Shown here: positions 23,575 to 35,000 of the stretch, in pieces
Position numbering within the stretch: position 1 is the first letter of the stretch
How the letters are laid out: each line of letters begins with the position of its first letter
Assembly (NCBI GenBank): GCA_902729315.2
Contig: LR746265.1
Coordinates: 317,501 to 381,500 of the forward strand
DNA: 64,000 nt
From: Spirodela intermedia
Taxonomy: Eukaryota; Streptophyta; Magnoliopsida; Alismatales; Araceae
Direction: 5' to 3'
Position numbers and translations under genes: made by a program
The notes under the pieces: generated by a model
What the model saw: only the letters and a program-made list of their open reading frames with translations
Databases searched by the model: none
What the model was told of the DNA's origin: nothing

Positions 23575-24449
23575 TCGGCCGGTTTCGCCACCGGCGCCAT
23601 CATTTTTGCGGAACCAAGCTCTGCTTCTTCTTTCTCTTCCAAAGTGGATTATAGGGGGAAAGACAGTTTTTCTTTTGGAAAATCAAAAAATGAAAGGAAG
23701 AATCGTGGAGATTGCAGACCCGAGAAGACGAGGAGTTCAGACCCCGTCTCTATTCAGGGGCTTCCTCCATTCTTGTGTGATCTGTTCATCACAGAGGAAA
23801 GTACACTTCATTCGGGACAAAATCCAGCTGACAGACACTTTTTAGTGGAAATCACTGTTTCGTCTTTTCTACATCGGAAAACCAGAAAATTCACGAAATT
23901 TTAACTCTGGTGGCTCTAATGTACCGCCCGCAAGGTAACCCAATGTATCAAACATGTTGGGCTCGCGCAGGCCCTACCATGTCCACTATCCAGCTCTCAC
24001 TTTAATAACGACAACTCTTGTTAGCTCAGCCATATTGGCCCATACACCAGGAATCTTCCTCGGCTCTTCATTCTTCCTTCCAGCGCAGCCAGCCCACTAA
24101 CAGCCAATAACTTGGTGAAAGGTGGATCCAGTCCCAAAGGGAGATATCCTTTAAAACCCCTTCTCGGCCTCGTCTGCGGCGTGCCGTGGCACACGTAGAG
24201 CCCAGGAAACAGAATGGGGGGGAGCCAGTGTATGTCGGCTGCCTTCCACAGCGGGCCCGCCGTGGAAAGCGGTGCGGCAGCGCATCTCCCCTGCCACGGC
24301 CGCTCGAGGCCTGGTCATCAGAATCACTCATGCCAAAAAAGAAGATTTTGGCTTTTACTCATGGTTGCTGTAGTCACCGTAAGCCCAAAGTCTGGAATTA
24401 GATGTTCTCCCACCTGGAAGTTTGAAATCTCTCTCTCTCTCTCTCTCCC
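23575..24449. other. MYB 3' flank, no gene seen
   Basis: The first part is probably MYB 3' untranslated sequence. From about 24,050 to 24,330 there is GC-rich sequence with open frames on both strands, but none resembles a known protein. A short CT tract lies at 24,430-24,447, just before the direct repeat that flanks the retroelement nest. Confidence 0.5.
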
Positions 24450-24555
24450 CTTCATAATTTATTTATGTAAAAAATATCGACTTAAACTGTTTATAAATTT
24501 GCTAAATTTGCTGGATGCTAGATTTACCATATGTTCGGAGGAAAGAATGTATATA
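24450..24555 (+). repeat. Left direct repeat flanking the retroelement nest
   Basis: This stretch of about 106 bp matches 30,563-30,715 in the same orientation. Both start ttcataatttattta and both contain ggatgctagattt and ttcggaggaaagaatgt. The right copy carries about 45 extra bases in the middle. The left copy ends exactly where the 3' LTR of the gypsy element begins (24,556). Confidence 0.8.
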
Positions 24556-27500
24556 TGATAGGAACCCCCTCCTTCCGTGGCGAGAATGAGAGTGGGGGAA
24601 ATAGGCAATGAGAGACTCAAACTAGTGATTCGATAATCGGAAGATAATGGGGTACAAAAATATCAGTCCGAAGAGGGAATAGAGAGACTAGGGTAACAAA
24701 GGAAAAAGATAATGAGAGTAGGGAAAGGGGTGGTTTTGAGCCCTTTCCCAGTAATAGAGAGACTAGTGATCCACGTGCTCTATTACTGGAGATGATCACT
24801 TCGAAGCACCAGAGGTAGGTTTTTGAGCCCCCAATTCATTATCTCTATCTGCCCATCTATTTACAGATGACATATATTGCTGCATTGAAGGAAGGTTCTT
24901 TACATTTTGAAAAGTTCCTTCCAAAATAGACTCATAAATATTTTATCACTGTTTTTAAGAATGGAGGCAAGAAATACGTTTAAACTACATCTTATATGAA
25001 CTTTTTTATGACATCAACTACAATAAATAAATGCTCAAGTAGAGAGAAATATATATACTTATTTAATCAATTTATAATTAAAATCATGACATTGAATCAT
25101 TTGGAGCACATTAATCTTTTGACAAAAAAATCTACGAATATATCTTTCTAGAATTTTTTTAGAATCGTGATTGATTGAAGTAGCCTAATTGGCAATAAAG
25201 TTTTTGTTTTGTTAATCTAGCAAACCTAGAATGTTTGTATGTAGTCATGAATTCTCTTCTTCATTCTTACTCAATAGACATTTTGTTTTTTCCTTTTAGA
25301 GGTTTAGAGGAAATTAAGATGTTCACTTATAGTCGAATCATGAAATTCATAGAGTATTAAGGGTATAGCAATCGAATCTCTAGAGAGAACCAATCACCCT
25401 CAATAGAATAGAAAACTATGTCAAAGTCAATACTTAAAGAATTTCTTGAGATTCTTAGACAATTACTTCATAATCTACTGTATAAGTCAACTCAATTTTT
25501 CTCACATTGTAACCCAAATTGAAGAGTTCTAAGTGAGATACTTTCATAAATTGTAGTTTAAGTGCTTCTCTATAGACACATGAGTTACTTGATTAGCTCT
25601 TTGAAATGTTACATTAGATGTTTGATTTTTTAAGATTGCATTACAATAGGCCTATTAGACTCATAGCCAATTCACACTCTCCCTTAAATTGAAGAGTAGA
25701 TGTTCAACATTCTCAATTTACTACGAAGAATATTGTAAGATATCCTACTCAGACTCTTTGTGAAGATATTTGTTAGTTGATTTGATGATATAACATGTGT
25801 TGTGATGAATCATTTGAGGACTTTGTTGTAGATGTAGTGACAATCTACTTTAATGTGCTTTGTGTGCTTATAAAATATTAATTTACTTATAATGAAAATT
25901 ACTGCTTAATTATTGTAATATATATGTATAGAAGTAAGTACTAGAAAGAATAACTTTTGAAGTAGTGAATGTATTTATATCATTTCACATGTCATATTTA
26001 TTATAGCCTTATATTCGACTTTAACATTAGAGTGAGGTAGCACATTTTGTTTTTTGCTACACCAAGTGAGTAAACCTCAACCTAGAGATGTCCATGTCGT
26101 TGATATATTAGGCCTCACCTTGGAGCATGTTTGACATATACTAACACTTTCAATACTCATAACTTTATATTTGTTGTTGTTTGTACATAAATTGGCTGAG
26201 AATTCCCATAGTATAAATAATGTCAAGACGAGTGATTTTTAAGTAGATTAACTTACAAATCAGTCATTGATACCGATTGACATTCTCAAGGAGATGAGAG
26301 GTGGTATCTTAAAAATTAAGTCTTATGTCAATCGGTGATAACTCGGGTTTGTATCCCAAGAGATCAACATCTTTCAATAAATTCAACACATGTGTTGATA
26401 TAGAAGCATTCATCCATATTGATAATGAACTCGATCTCTAAGAAGTAGTGAGATTTGTCCACGTCTCTAATGAGAAAGTGTTCATGTAAGTGAGCCTTGA
26501 TTTGTGTAATGTCAATCATGTCACTATATGTGAGAAGGATGTTATTGAAATAAACTACTAGAATGATACTTTTAGTGATTTATTTTCAAAAGAAAATAGG
26601 ATTCACTATACATGTTGTGAATTCATGAATAATCAAGATCTGACTAAACTTGACAAATCATCCTTGATGATTCTATTTGAGTCCATAAATAACTCATTTG
26701 AGAAGTCATGTGTGAGATGACTCTCCTTGAGTAGCATATCTTGGAGGTTGCTTTATGAAGACTTTGTTAACACGAGAGAAGAAAACCTTAAAATTTATGT
26801 AATCTCAAAAGATAAAATACATGACTCCTATATAGGAGAGAAGAGAGATGAGAGAGAGATATATAATGGACCTTAATGGGTTGAGAGTCCAATATAACTA
26901 ATGAATAGACTTGTTGAGTCAAGTCTCAATAGAGGAAGACATTGAAGATGCCAAGTTGTGTGAGCATCCACCTTTGGTTGAGAGCCAAGGAAAACAATAC
27001 ACAGATGAACTAGAGGCGAATAATTGAAGAATTTTTTTCTTAATAATTAACACCATATGTCTCAAGCCATTAGACGTGCTTTGTGTTGAATAATTTTTTC
27101 CTCTAGAGAATATTTATATGTAAACATCTATTTATAAGTGACAATGTAGTATCCTTAAGATGAGGAATCAACTTGCATGTTTTACATGTGATCATTGTAT
27201 TGTACTCTTAAGTCTATAACCACTTTTTACTCAGGTATATGCAAAGCTTTTAAATACATCTTGAGTATTGACATAGAGGTAAACATTAGGACAAATGTGC
27301 AAAAGGTAAGGTGAAAGTAATCATAAAAAAAATAAAATGAGAAATAAGGTGATAGTTATACCTCTTTAAACCGTTTCAAAGAGCGATTGATAGGTGATGG
27401 CGGCTGACTTGAGGATGAAGTTGAGGTTGAAGTAGGAAAAGATAATGAGTTTGAGTCTGGCGATACAATAGGTGGTGAGTTTGGTAACTCATCTAAAGAG

Positions 27501-30500
27501 GGTAGTGGTAAATGAAGTAATAGTGGAGGTAAGGAATATGTAGGAATGATAAAAGTAGTAGAGAATAATTAAGTGTCATCGATAGAGAATGTACCATCGA
27601 CAATCTAGAAAGTATATGTGATAAACTTTTAGAGTGCAAGAGTAACTAATAAAGACCCTCTTAAGACCTCGATGGGAGATATGGAAAGATTAGGAGAATA
27701 GTCTTGGACAAAAACAACACACCTAAACACTTGTGGTGAGAGAGAAAAGTGATCCATATGAGAATAAAGATGAAGACGTGGAACTTCTCTCTCCAAAGGT
27801 TAAGGGGGAAGTCAATTGAGTATATAAATAATTGTGAGAATAGTGTTAGATCATAGGTAGTGAAGGACTCTCGTCTCTACTAATGTTCGGGTCATATTGA
27901 GAAGGTGATGTTTACTCTCAACTATTTCATTCTATTGAGAAGTGTGAGGGCAAGATGTTTGGTGGAGAATGTCAAGGGATGTATAATGATCTTGACTACT
28001 CATGACATGCCTTAGGATGAGAGGGGGGGAGGGTGGGGCATAGGATGAGAGAGGAGGCTGGCGACGTGCCCTACCTCTGGTACCATGTGAAGCATGAAAT
28101 ATAAAGAGAGAATGAGGAGGGAGAGTCCTCTACCCTATGTATATCTAGGGAGAGAGAGACTATAATAGGCCCATACAACCCATATGGCCCACTCACATTT
28201 ACATTAGCATGTAATTTATTTCTTTAAAGTAGAGTGAAAACTTGATGAAGATGTTGGCTGTTGAGCTCCTTAGTCTCACTAAATATCATAATGTTGTCAA
28301 TGAAGACTAATACAATTTTTTGAAGGAATTCATTGAAAATTTTAGTCATTAGAGCCTAAAATATCACTGGAACATTAGAGAGCTCGAAGAGCATCACCAA
28401 AAAATTGTGGTGTCTGTCAAGAGTTTAAAATGCCATCTTTGATATATCCTTTTCCTTGATCTTAATATGGCGATATCCATACTTAAGATTGACCTTGGAG
28501 AAGATAATTGCACCATGTAGCTCATTTAGAAGCTCCTCAACGATAAGGATAAGAATAATATTTAGAATCATGACTCAATTTAATGTGCACGATTTTATGT
28601 ATAATTGTCATGACACAATTCAATGTGCACTATTTAGTGTCAAATGTGTATAAAGCTTATTTGAATCTTGAATGAATTATGTGGAGCACATTTGACAAAT
28701 GAGTTTTTCAATCTCCTTTTTTTGGCATGGGGTACCTAAAGGGTCATATGTTGACTAATTTGGCCATTGACTCTAATGTTATGTTGTGGTTGATCTTGTG
28801 GCATGAAAGAAGTTGGCGTGATTTCTTTAAATAATCTAGAAAACTGTTCCCTTAGGGGTCTCTCAGAATAATTGGAGTGAGAATGCAGTCTTTTGCTTTC
28901 TACATCAAATTGGTAATTGTAGTACCACTTGTTGATGACTTGGTATGACAAAGATTGTCCTTTTTTTGACATCAAATTCAAGCCTCTTCGTGGTGTTGAT
29001 CCACTTCATCCCTAGTATAACATCAGCGTTTGCCAATATGGGATTGTTGTTGCTATCAAGAGGCCCAAATCTACATTAGTTGGTTTCAAAATAAAATTAC
29101 GAGTTGCTTTCGTGCTTATCAGCATGGTAAGTACTCGGCTTTTGGATGTGCCCCCATAAGTTTATAATGCTTGGGGTCGTATTCGTTACCCTTGAGTAAG
29201 CTGATCATTCCATAGTAGTCAAATCTTTAGCTAGTTCTTCATTGGGTAGAGAAAGTCTCTAGGGTTCAAGAGTATCCTTTATGTCTCCGTCCATAAACAA
29301 AATATGCAGCTCTCGTTGGCAGCGATTCCTCGGCTCGTATTTCTCATTACATGAAAAGCAAAGCCCTTGGGATTGAAGTGCTTGGACTTCCTCTGAGGTA
29401 AGTGTCATGTATTTGTATTTATTTGATGGTCGTACTTCTCCACTTGCCGTTCCATTTGCGTCACTTGGACCACGGGGGGTTGTGAGACATTAAGAGTGTG
29501 GTATAGAGCTCCGTTGCTGCTGGAGAGTGTATTCTTGTGATTACGGATCCAGGCGTTTTGACTTCGGAGCTTGCTGTTTGATGGGTGGAAGATAATATTT
29601 CTTGCCTGAACATTGTGGGTCATATGCATGATTTCGCTCATCCCCTCAGGCTCAAGAAGCATGAATCCTTCCCTATTTTCCTTCTTTAGTCTCTTAAGAA
29701 GCGTGTTCTCAAGGATAACTTCAAGAAAAATCTTCGAGAATGACGACCATAAGCTCGAACTGTCTTCTCAGTATTCGTCCATGGTCCCCTTGTGTTAAAT
29801 CTCCAAACACCGTCGGTAGATAGAGCCCGACTGATTATTGCTGAACCATTAAACAATTTTATGGCTAACATCCTTTCTAGTCATTGAAAACTTGTGCTCA
29901 ATCATCCATTTTGAACCATGATAATGCCTTCCCTTCAAGGTTAGCCCCAACTATCACCAATTTTTATGTATCATTCATCTTCTGTGTAGAAAAGAATAAT
30001 TCATTGCGGAATATCCACCCGTTTAGGTTTTCCTCAGTGAAAATGGACATTTCTAACTTGCGGTGATTGTTCCATGTTTCAACAAACATTTTTACGCCCT
30101 TGGATAGTCCTCTATGAAAAGCATTCTTCATTGTGAGGAAGTGCCCACTGACGCTTGGTCGGTTTGTCCTGATGCCCTTGAGACGACCTACTGCGGTGGT
30201 GGGATACAACGTGTCGGCGGGATGATATGTTTGCGGAGCTCTTCTAAGGCTTGAATAAGATAGTGAAGTTGTTGAGTCGGTGCCGCTTCTCGTTCTACCA
30301 AGGCAGCCAACCACATCCTCTCTCATTCTACCTCTGATACCCACGATGATAGGACCCCCTCCGTCTGTGGCTTTGCCTGTGAGAGGGAGATTAACGAAGA
30401 GAGAAAGAGGGTGAGGGAAATAGGCGCCACAATGGCTCAACATAGTGATTTGATAATTGGAAGATAGCAGAGGAAGAAGATAAAGAGATCAGATTAAAGG

Positions 30501-30545
30501 GTGGTGTTGAGGAAGAGGTGAGGGTGGTCGCTTCGAGATGACTAG
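24556..30545 (-). mobile_element. Decayed Ty3/gypsy retrotransposon with short LTRs
   Basis: Read on the minus strand, the 5' LTR occupies about 30,545-30,347 and ends in TCCTATCA. A primer-binding-site-like GGGTATCAGAGG matching the initiator-tRNA-Met type follows three bases later (about 30,331-30,343). Gag homology (KLEMSIFTEENLNGWIFR) lies at about 30,060-29,980. Reverse transcriptase pieces with the degraded VLVFIDNIMIFS active-site region lie at about 28,550-28,270. The 3' LTR begins at 24,556 and extends to about 24,800; it shares gatagg(a)accccctcc, gggaaataggc and gat(a/t)atcggaagata-type blocks with the 5' LTR. Stops and frameshifts are frequent. RNase H and integrase are not recognisable, and a copia element interrupts the body. 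Confidence 0.75.
25565..28197 (-). mobile_element. Decayed Ty1/copia element nested in the gypsy element
   Basis: On the minus strand a short 5' LTR (28,197-28,086, about 112 bp) starts TGTGAG and ends CTTCACA. It is followed at once by the primer-site-like TGGTACCAGAGG (28,085-28,074). Broken pol frames include a reverse transcriptase segment around ILVVYFNNILLTYSD (about 26,580-26,520) and the RNase H region (about 26,060-25,690). A purine tract (25,690-25,677) precedes a 3' LTR start TGTGAATTGGC at 25,676, whose first 35 bases resemble the 5' LTR. The 3' LTR far end is unclear. It interrupts the gypsy element between reverse transcriptase and the 3' LTR, so it inserted later. Confidence 0.75.
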
Positions 30546-30562
30546 TCTAGTCTCCTAGGCTC

Positions 30563-30715
30563 TTCATAATTTATTTATTTATTTTTTTAAAAATATAAAC
30601 TCAAACTATTTATACATTAACTTCACGTAACTATGGTTATAGATATATGCCATATGCAGCAGATGCAGGTGGATGCTAGATTTGACATATATTCGGAGGA
30701 AAGAATGTGTATATA
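30563..30715 (+). repeat. Right direct repeat flanking the retroelement nest
   Basis: This is the partner of 24,450-24,555. It lies just beyond the gypsy 5' LTR and probably within the 3' untranslated region of the RMD5 gene, 160-310 bases past its stop codon. It carries an insertion of about 45 bases around 30,630-30,670. Confidence 0.8.
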
Positions 30716-30873
30716 CAACAAGCAACCGATCCACAAACACAGATTAACGCAAACATGAGCTGTTCGGAGTGACCCAGTAAGCACCACCCTCCAACATCTA
30801 GTATGACCACAACACGGGGAACAGATAGTCTCTCCGACCGGCGGCGCTACCATCCACGGCGGCCCCCACGGCG

Positions 30874-32040
30874 TCAGAGGTGCAGCTGCCGGCACTGCGC
30901 CACCGTGGCCTCCGACGGGCAGTAGGGGCACTTGAAGGCCCGGGAGCTCCCTTTGGACAACTTCACCACGGACTGCTTGCAGAGCGCGTGTCCACAGGGC
31001 ATCAGCATCGGCGGGTTCTCCTCGCTGGCCGGCTCTCTAGAGACGGGGCACACGAAGATGGAGTGGAACTGGAACTCCTTGCCCAGATCGACGGCCACTG
31101 GCAGCTGCTTCATGGCCTGCCACTCCTGCTTCTTGCTGGCCATCACACCGGCGAGCTTCAGCAGTGTCGGCAGGGCCTGCACGCCGGCGGCCACGGCGAC
31201 GGCCAGCGGGCTCTCGCAGGACTGCCCCAGGAGCCTGCAGAACTGCCGCGTGAGCTCCTCGGCGGTGCTATCCCAGAGGGTCGGAGAGAGGAACTCCGCG
31301 TAGGGGGACTGGTCCAGCCGGTCCGCCCACAGGAGGCACGCCATCAGCTTCTGGACCTCCGCCATGTGCAGCGAGGCGAAAGGGGAGAGTTGGCTCCGGG
31401 CATATCTCAGCGCCCCGATTCTGTCCCCGTTCTTCAGCATCTCCACGAACTGAAGGCTGTGAAGCTTCAACTCGAGGTTGGATTCGTTGTGCAGCAGAAG
31501 ACGGTCCCGTTGAGCAGAGACCCAGCTTAGGGCGGGCTCCAGATTCCTGGATCTCATCGCCTCCAGGATGGTGTACATCTCGAGGAAAGGGGCCTTCAGG
31601 GCAGCGGAGTCGGAGGGTTCTTGGGCTTCCGCTGTGATACAGTCTCCGAGCTCAAAGAGGCCGTGTCTGTAGAAATGGCACGATATAATCTCGTTGATGG
31701 TGTGGTAGTCAAAGTCCACGCTTCGGTATGCTTTCGATATCTCGGGGTTCAAGTACTTGTCAATGGTCTTGACATATTTGTTCAGAGCAGAAGTCAACTC
31801 CTTCTGAAACCCTTCGAGCTGAGCCAGTGGGCCCATCTCACTTAATCCATTGTGCAGCTGCGAGAGAGCACTCTCTTGATCGACACAAGAGGTGGAATTG
31901 TCCTCCGCTGTCTGCATTTTCAATAGTGTCAGCTCAATCTCTGCTCCAAGCCGATCGATTACTTCTTGGGTTTTCGATGAAGACAACTTTTGCTTCTTGG
32001 AAACTCTGTCAAATGCATCATTCAATGCACTCAAATCCAT
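30874..32040 (-). CDS. RMD5: RMD5/GID2-type E3 ubiquitin ligase subunit (CTLH-CRA-RING)
   Basis: A complete single-exon coding sequence of 388 residues. Homologues (yeast Gid2/Rmd5, Arabidopsis RMD5, animal RMND5) are RING subunits of the GID/CTLH ubiquitin ligase. The N-terminus MDLSALNDAFDRVSKKQKLS is the family start. A CTLH/CRA region spans about residues 150-300, including ISCHFYRHGLFELGDC and LKNGDRIGALRYAR. The C-terminal degenerate GID-type RING spans about residues 325-378, with FVCPVSRE, MPCGHALC and FKCPYCPS. Length matches the plant family. A splice-acceptor-like tgatgcag ends at 32,076, 35 nt upstream of the ATG, so a 5' UTR intron is likely. The 3' flank carries a repeat shared with the far side of the retroelement nest. 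A long antisense frame (30,880-31,530) is a compositional shadow. Confidence 0.94.
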   Translation of the reverse strand: MDLSALNDAFDRVSKKQKLSSSKTQEVIDRLGAEIELTLLKMQTAEDNSTSCVDQESALSQLHNGLSEMGPLAQLEGFQKELTSALNKYVKTIDKYLNPEISKAYRSVDFDYHTINEIISCHFYRHGLFELGDCITAEAQEPSDSAALKAPFLEMYTILEAMRSRNLEPALSWVSAQRDRLLLHNESNLELKLHSLQFVEMLKNGDRIGALRYARSQLSPFASLHMAEVQKLMACLLWADRLDQSPYAEFLSPTLWDSTAEELTRQFCRLLGQSCESPLAVAVAAGVQALPTLLKLAGVMASKKQEWQAMKQLPVAVDLGKEFQFHSIFVCPVSREPASEENPPMLMPCGHALCKQSVVKLSKGSSRAFKCPYCPSEATVAQCRQLHL

Positions 32041-32053
32041 TTTTCTAATTGGA

Positions 32054-35000
32054 TTATATCAAAAGAGATCGAAACCTGCATCAGATCATTGTGAGCAATT
32101 AGCCTTTCTTGCTTGGTTTTTATCTTCTATTTTCTTATTTTCAGATTAGCTATGTTTGTCTAAATTTATTTTTCTGAGAAAAAAACAATGGAGAAAAGAA
32201 ACTGCTTACAGGAATGCAACCAGAGAGTTTCGTTTTTCTGAGTCAGCAGGCAAACTCATGAGGTTTTTGTGCCAGCATCTTCCCAGGAGATCTTGAAGAG
32301 CATCACCGTTGAGATCCTACCAGCTTTAAACCTCAGTTTTCTGTGGACAATTTGGGGAATACAACAAACAAAAATGAATACCACAAACAGCATACTCCAG
32401 GAGCAGCTAATCAAGAATCACCAATCACAAGAACAAATATGTTTATAAGCAACTCCTCTGATTACGATGAATGAAACTTCTGAAATAGTTAAATTTAGTG
32501 CAACATCATTTTGAGCCGTGCCATTCAAATAGGGAACTGGCAGGAGAATGGTTTTTCCATGGATGAAGAATGAGCGGTCTTCTAATTTTTTGAACAAAGA
32601 TCAACCGAAACAGTAAAATCTCATGACCATTCTCGATAACAAGAAATACAAGTAATGGGAGCCATGTCTTTCTGAGTACGATTCTTTAACTCGTAGATAT
32701 CGGCCAGAAAAAAATAATACCCACGCAGTTCTTCAACGTAGCAATTAGCATTTTCAGGACTATGACAAGCTTTTCAAATACCATGGGCTCTAGGTGACAA
32801 GATAACCACAGACAGGGTAAATTCCTGGATAAAGCTTGGCAGATAAAGAAGACTTTGAGCGGTAAATAAAAATATATAACAAATATATGTGCTCAAAGTA
32901 ATGAAATCTTGCCGAAAATTTCATTACATCCCATCAAAAAGGTTCACAGCACGAGCAGAACAGCCAAAGAGGAGCATAGATTTTATGACACTAAAATATT
33001 TATTCAGCATCATAGGCAACGAGTGTCATCAAATAATCGAACAAGAAATTTCCACTGCAAATCAAGGCGGTTCAATACAAACTGGATCGCCAAAACAGGA
33101 ATATTAGCGGAGTGGCAAGATGTGTTGGTAATCATCCCTGCTCCCATGGTCAGGTTAGGAGAAGACAAAAGTACAATAGGTATTGTGTAGAAGTCATAAC
33201 GAGGTTCTCTACTTTATAGTGTACATATTTGATAGCTCACCTTCTTCTCCTGCTGAATTGTTCTCAGCCTTGCTCTTCATCAATCTGTGAACCCCTGATA
33301 GCTGTGCCCCTTCAATTGTTGGCATCTTGCTAATATCTTCCTGTGCTGCTTCCTAGTTACAAGATCAACTGGCAGTCAGAATCCAATAAACACCTAGTGA
33401 AGATATGGCAAACAATAAAGTAGCCCTATGTCCGGATCTTACGGAACAACAGGTGTTCTATAGAAAATAACAGGGGTATCTACTTTTTAGTGTACAGATT
33501 TGATATCTCCCTATTACAACTTCCCAGGAAGATATTAGGGAGATGGTAAAAACTGGAGTGGTAGAGCTTTTAGGGGTTCACAGATTGATGAAGCGCAAGT
33601 CTGATCACGAATCAGAAGCATAAGAATTGTTAGTTCTGCTTCCCACAATTTACCGATTAATTTGGAAAGGAACAGAGTAATCTTCCAAAAGTAATTCAAG
33701 GAGGCGAATGACCTTGTCTGTATAGCAGTAGAGCTTATAGTATACAGTTCAGTTATGGCTACCATTGTGAAAATTTACAAATCTACATGCTACATAGAAA
33801 CAGCCCAGAGAAAGTGCTTTTTTGCTCAATTTTTACTTTTCGTTGAGTTTCAAAATCTGGCTATTTTAGCACTAGATACATATTTGAATTGTGTTTTATT
33901 ATTGACAGTATTGGTCAAAAGTCTTTTCAGAATATGATCATATCGAATCCACTTACAGCCAATTCGTAAAGAAATGGATGACCTGATTTTTTTTCACAAG
34001 CTGCACACCTCGTTTCTGATTCCATTATTTCTTGTCCGTGTGATGAGGCCCAAAAGTGGCTAGCACATAAGGTATGATGTAATTAAAATCCTACATCGAG
34101 AGATAAATTACAAATTTTGGGGTTTCATTGCATTGACCTTCTTCACATGATAACTAGTTTTGAGATGAAGCTACAAAGAAGAAACACACTTACAAAGCAT
34201 TAGGAGTATCCATGGCTAAGCCATTGGGTTTCATGTATGAGGTAAGACTCGGAAGAATATATGCCATGAGATAAGATCTCATAGGCTAATTTGGATTATT
34301 TTTTACATCCATTGGGCTAATAGGCTAACCTGCTAATCAACCTCTAACAAAACAGTGAACCGCGACACGAATACAAAGTTCGAAATAGGGGGAACAAAAA
34401 AGAGCGAGTTGTCACTGTCTTAGCACTAGTGAATTTGTAAAAATGAGAAATGAAAGAAAAAAAAGTTGAACAAAAGAAGAAAGTATAGCAAGACCCCGTG
34501 GGTCAACTGCCCTAAAGACTTTTTCAAAAGTAAATGGATAGCACTGTTATTTACCAAGTGGATGGATTAAAACTCATGACCAATACAGGAAAATTAATAA
34601 ATTCCCCTGCTAAAGATTCTTCTAAACTTCAAGAAGACAACAGAATACAAGAAGAACACATTAACATAAAACATTCGTTCTCCTCTTAATCCAATTCATC
34701 ATAGATTCTTCATGACCTACAATCGTCGTCCCATTAGTTCCAGTTAATGACACCTTGTGGTTATTGAAATATTCCGTCATTCCTTTTCATACAAACAGAT
34801 CATAACATTACCATAGAAACATATCCCACCAGTTTCCAAAATAGAGAGTAAATCCAGAAGAAAGCTTATTATCCCTGGATCAAATCGTTCCAGAAAATTC
34901 AGCATCCTTTCGAAAAGAATAACTTTGAACTATTTTGTGAAGTTCATATCCACGTTATTTTATGCTCTTAATCTTCTTTCATATTAACTTGCTGTAACTC

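Noticed and set aside
28074-28085. tRNA-like signal (also at 30,331-30,343)
   Set aside because: These are 12-13-base matches to the 3' end of initiator tRNA-Met next to LTR ends, i.e. primer-binding sites; no cloverleaf surrounds them.
30880-31530. 216-residue frame antisense to RMD5
   Set aside because: GC-rich shadow of the RMD5 coding strand with Arg/Gly/Leu bias and no recognised domain.
33525-33616. Plus-strand gene fragment reading GVHRLMKRK
   Set aside because: The frame stops soon after and has no splice partners on the plus strand; it is better explained as an inverted copy of the minus-strand exon-like segment.
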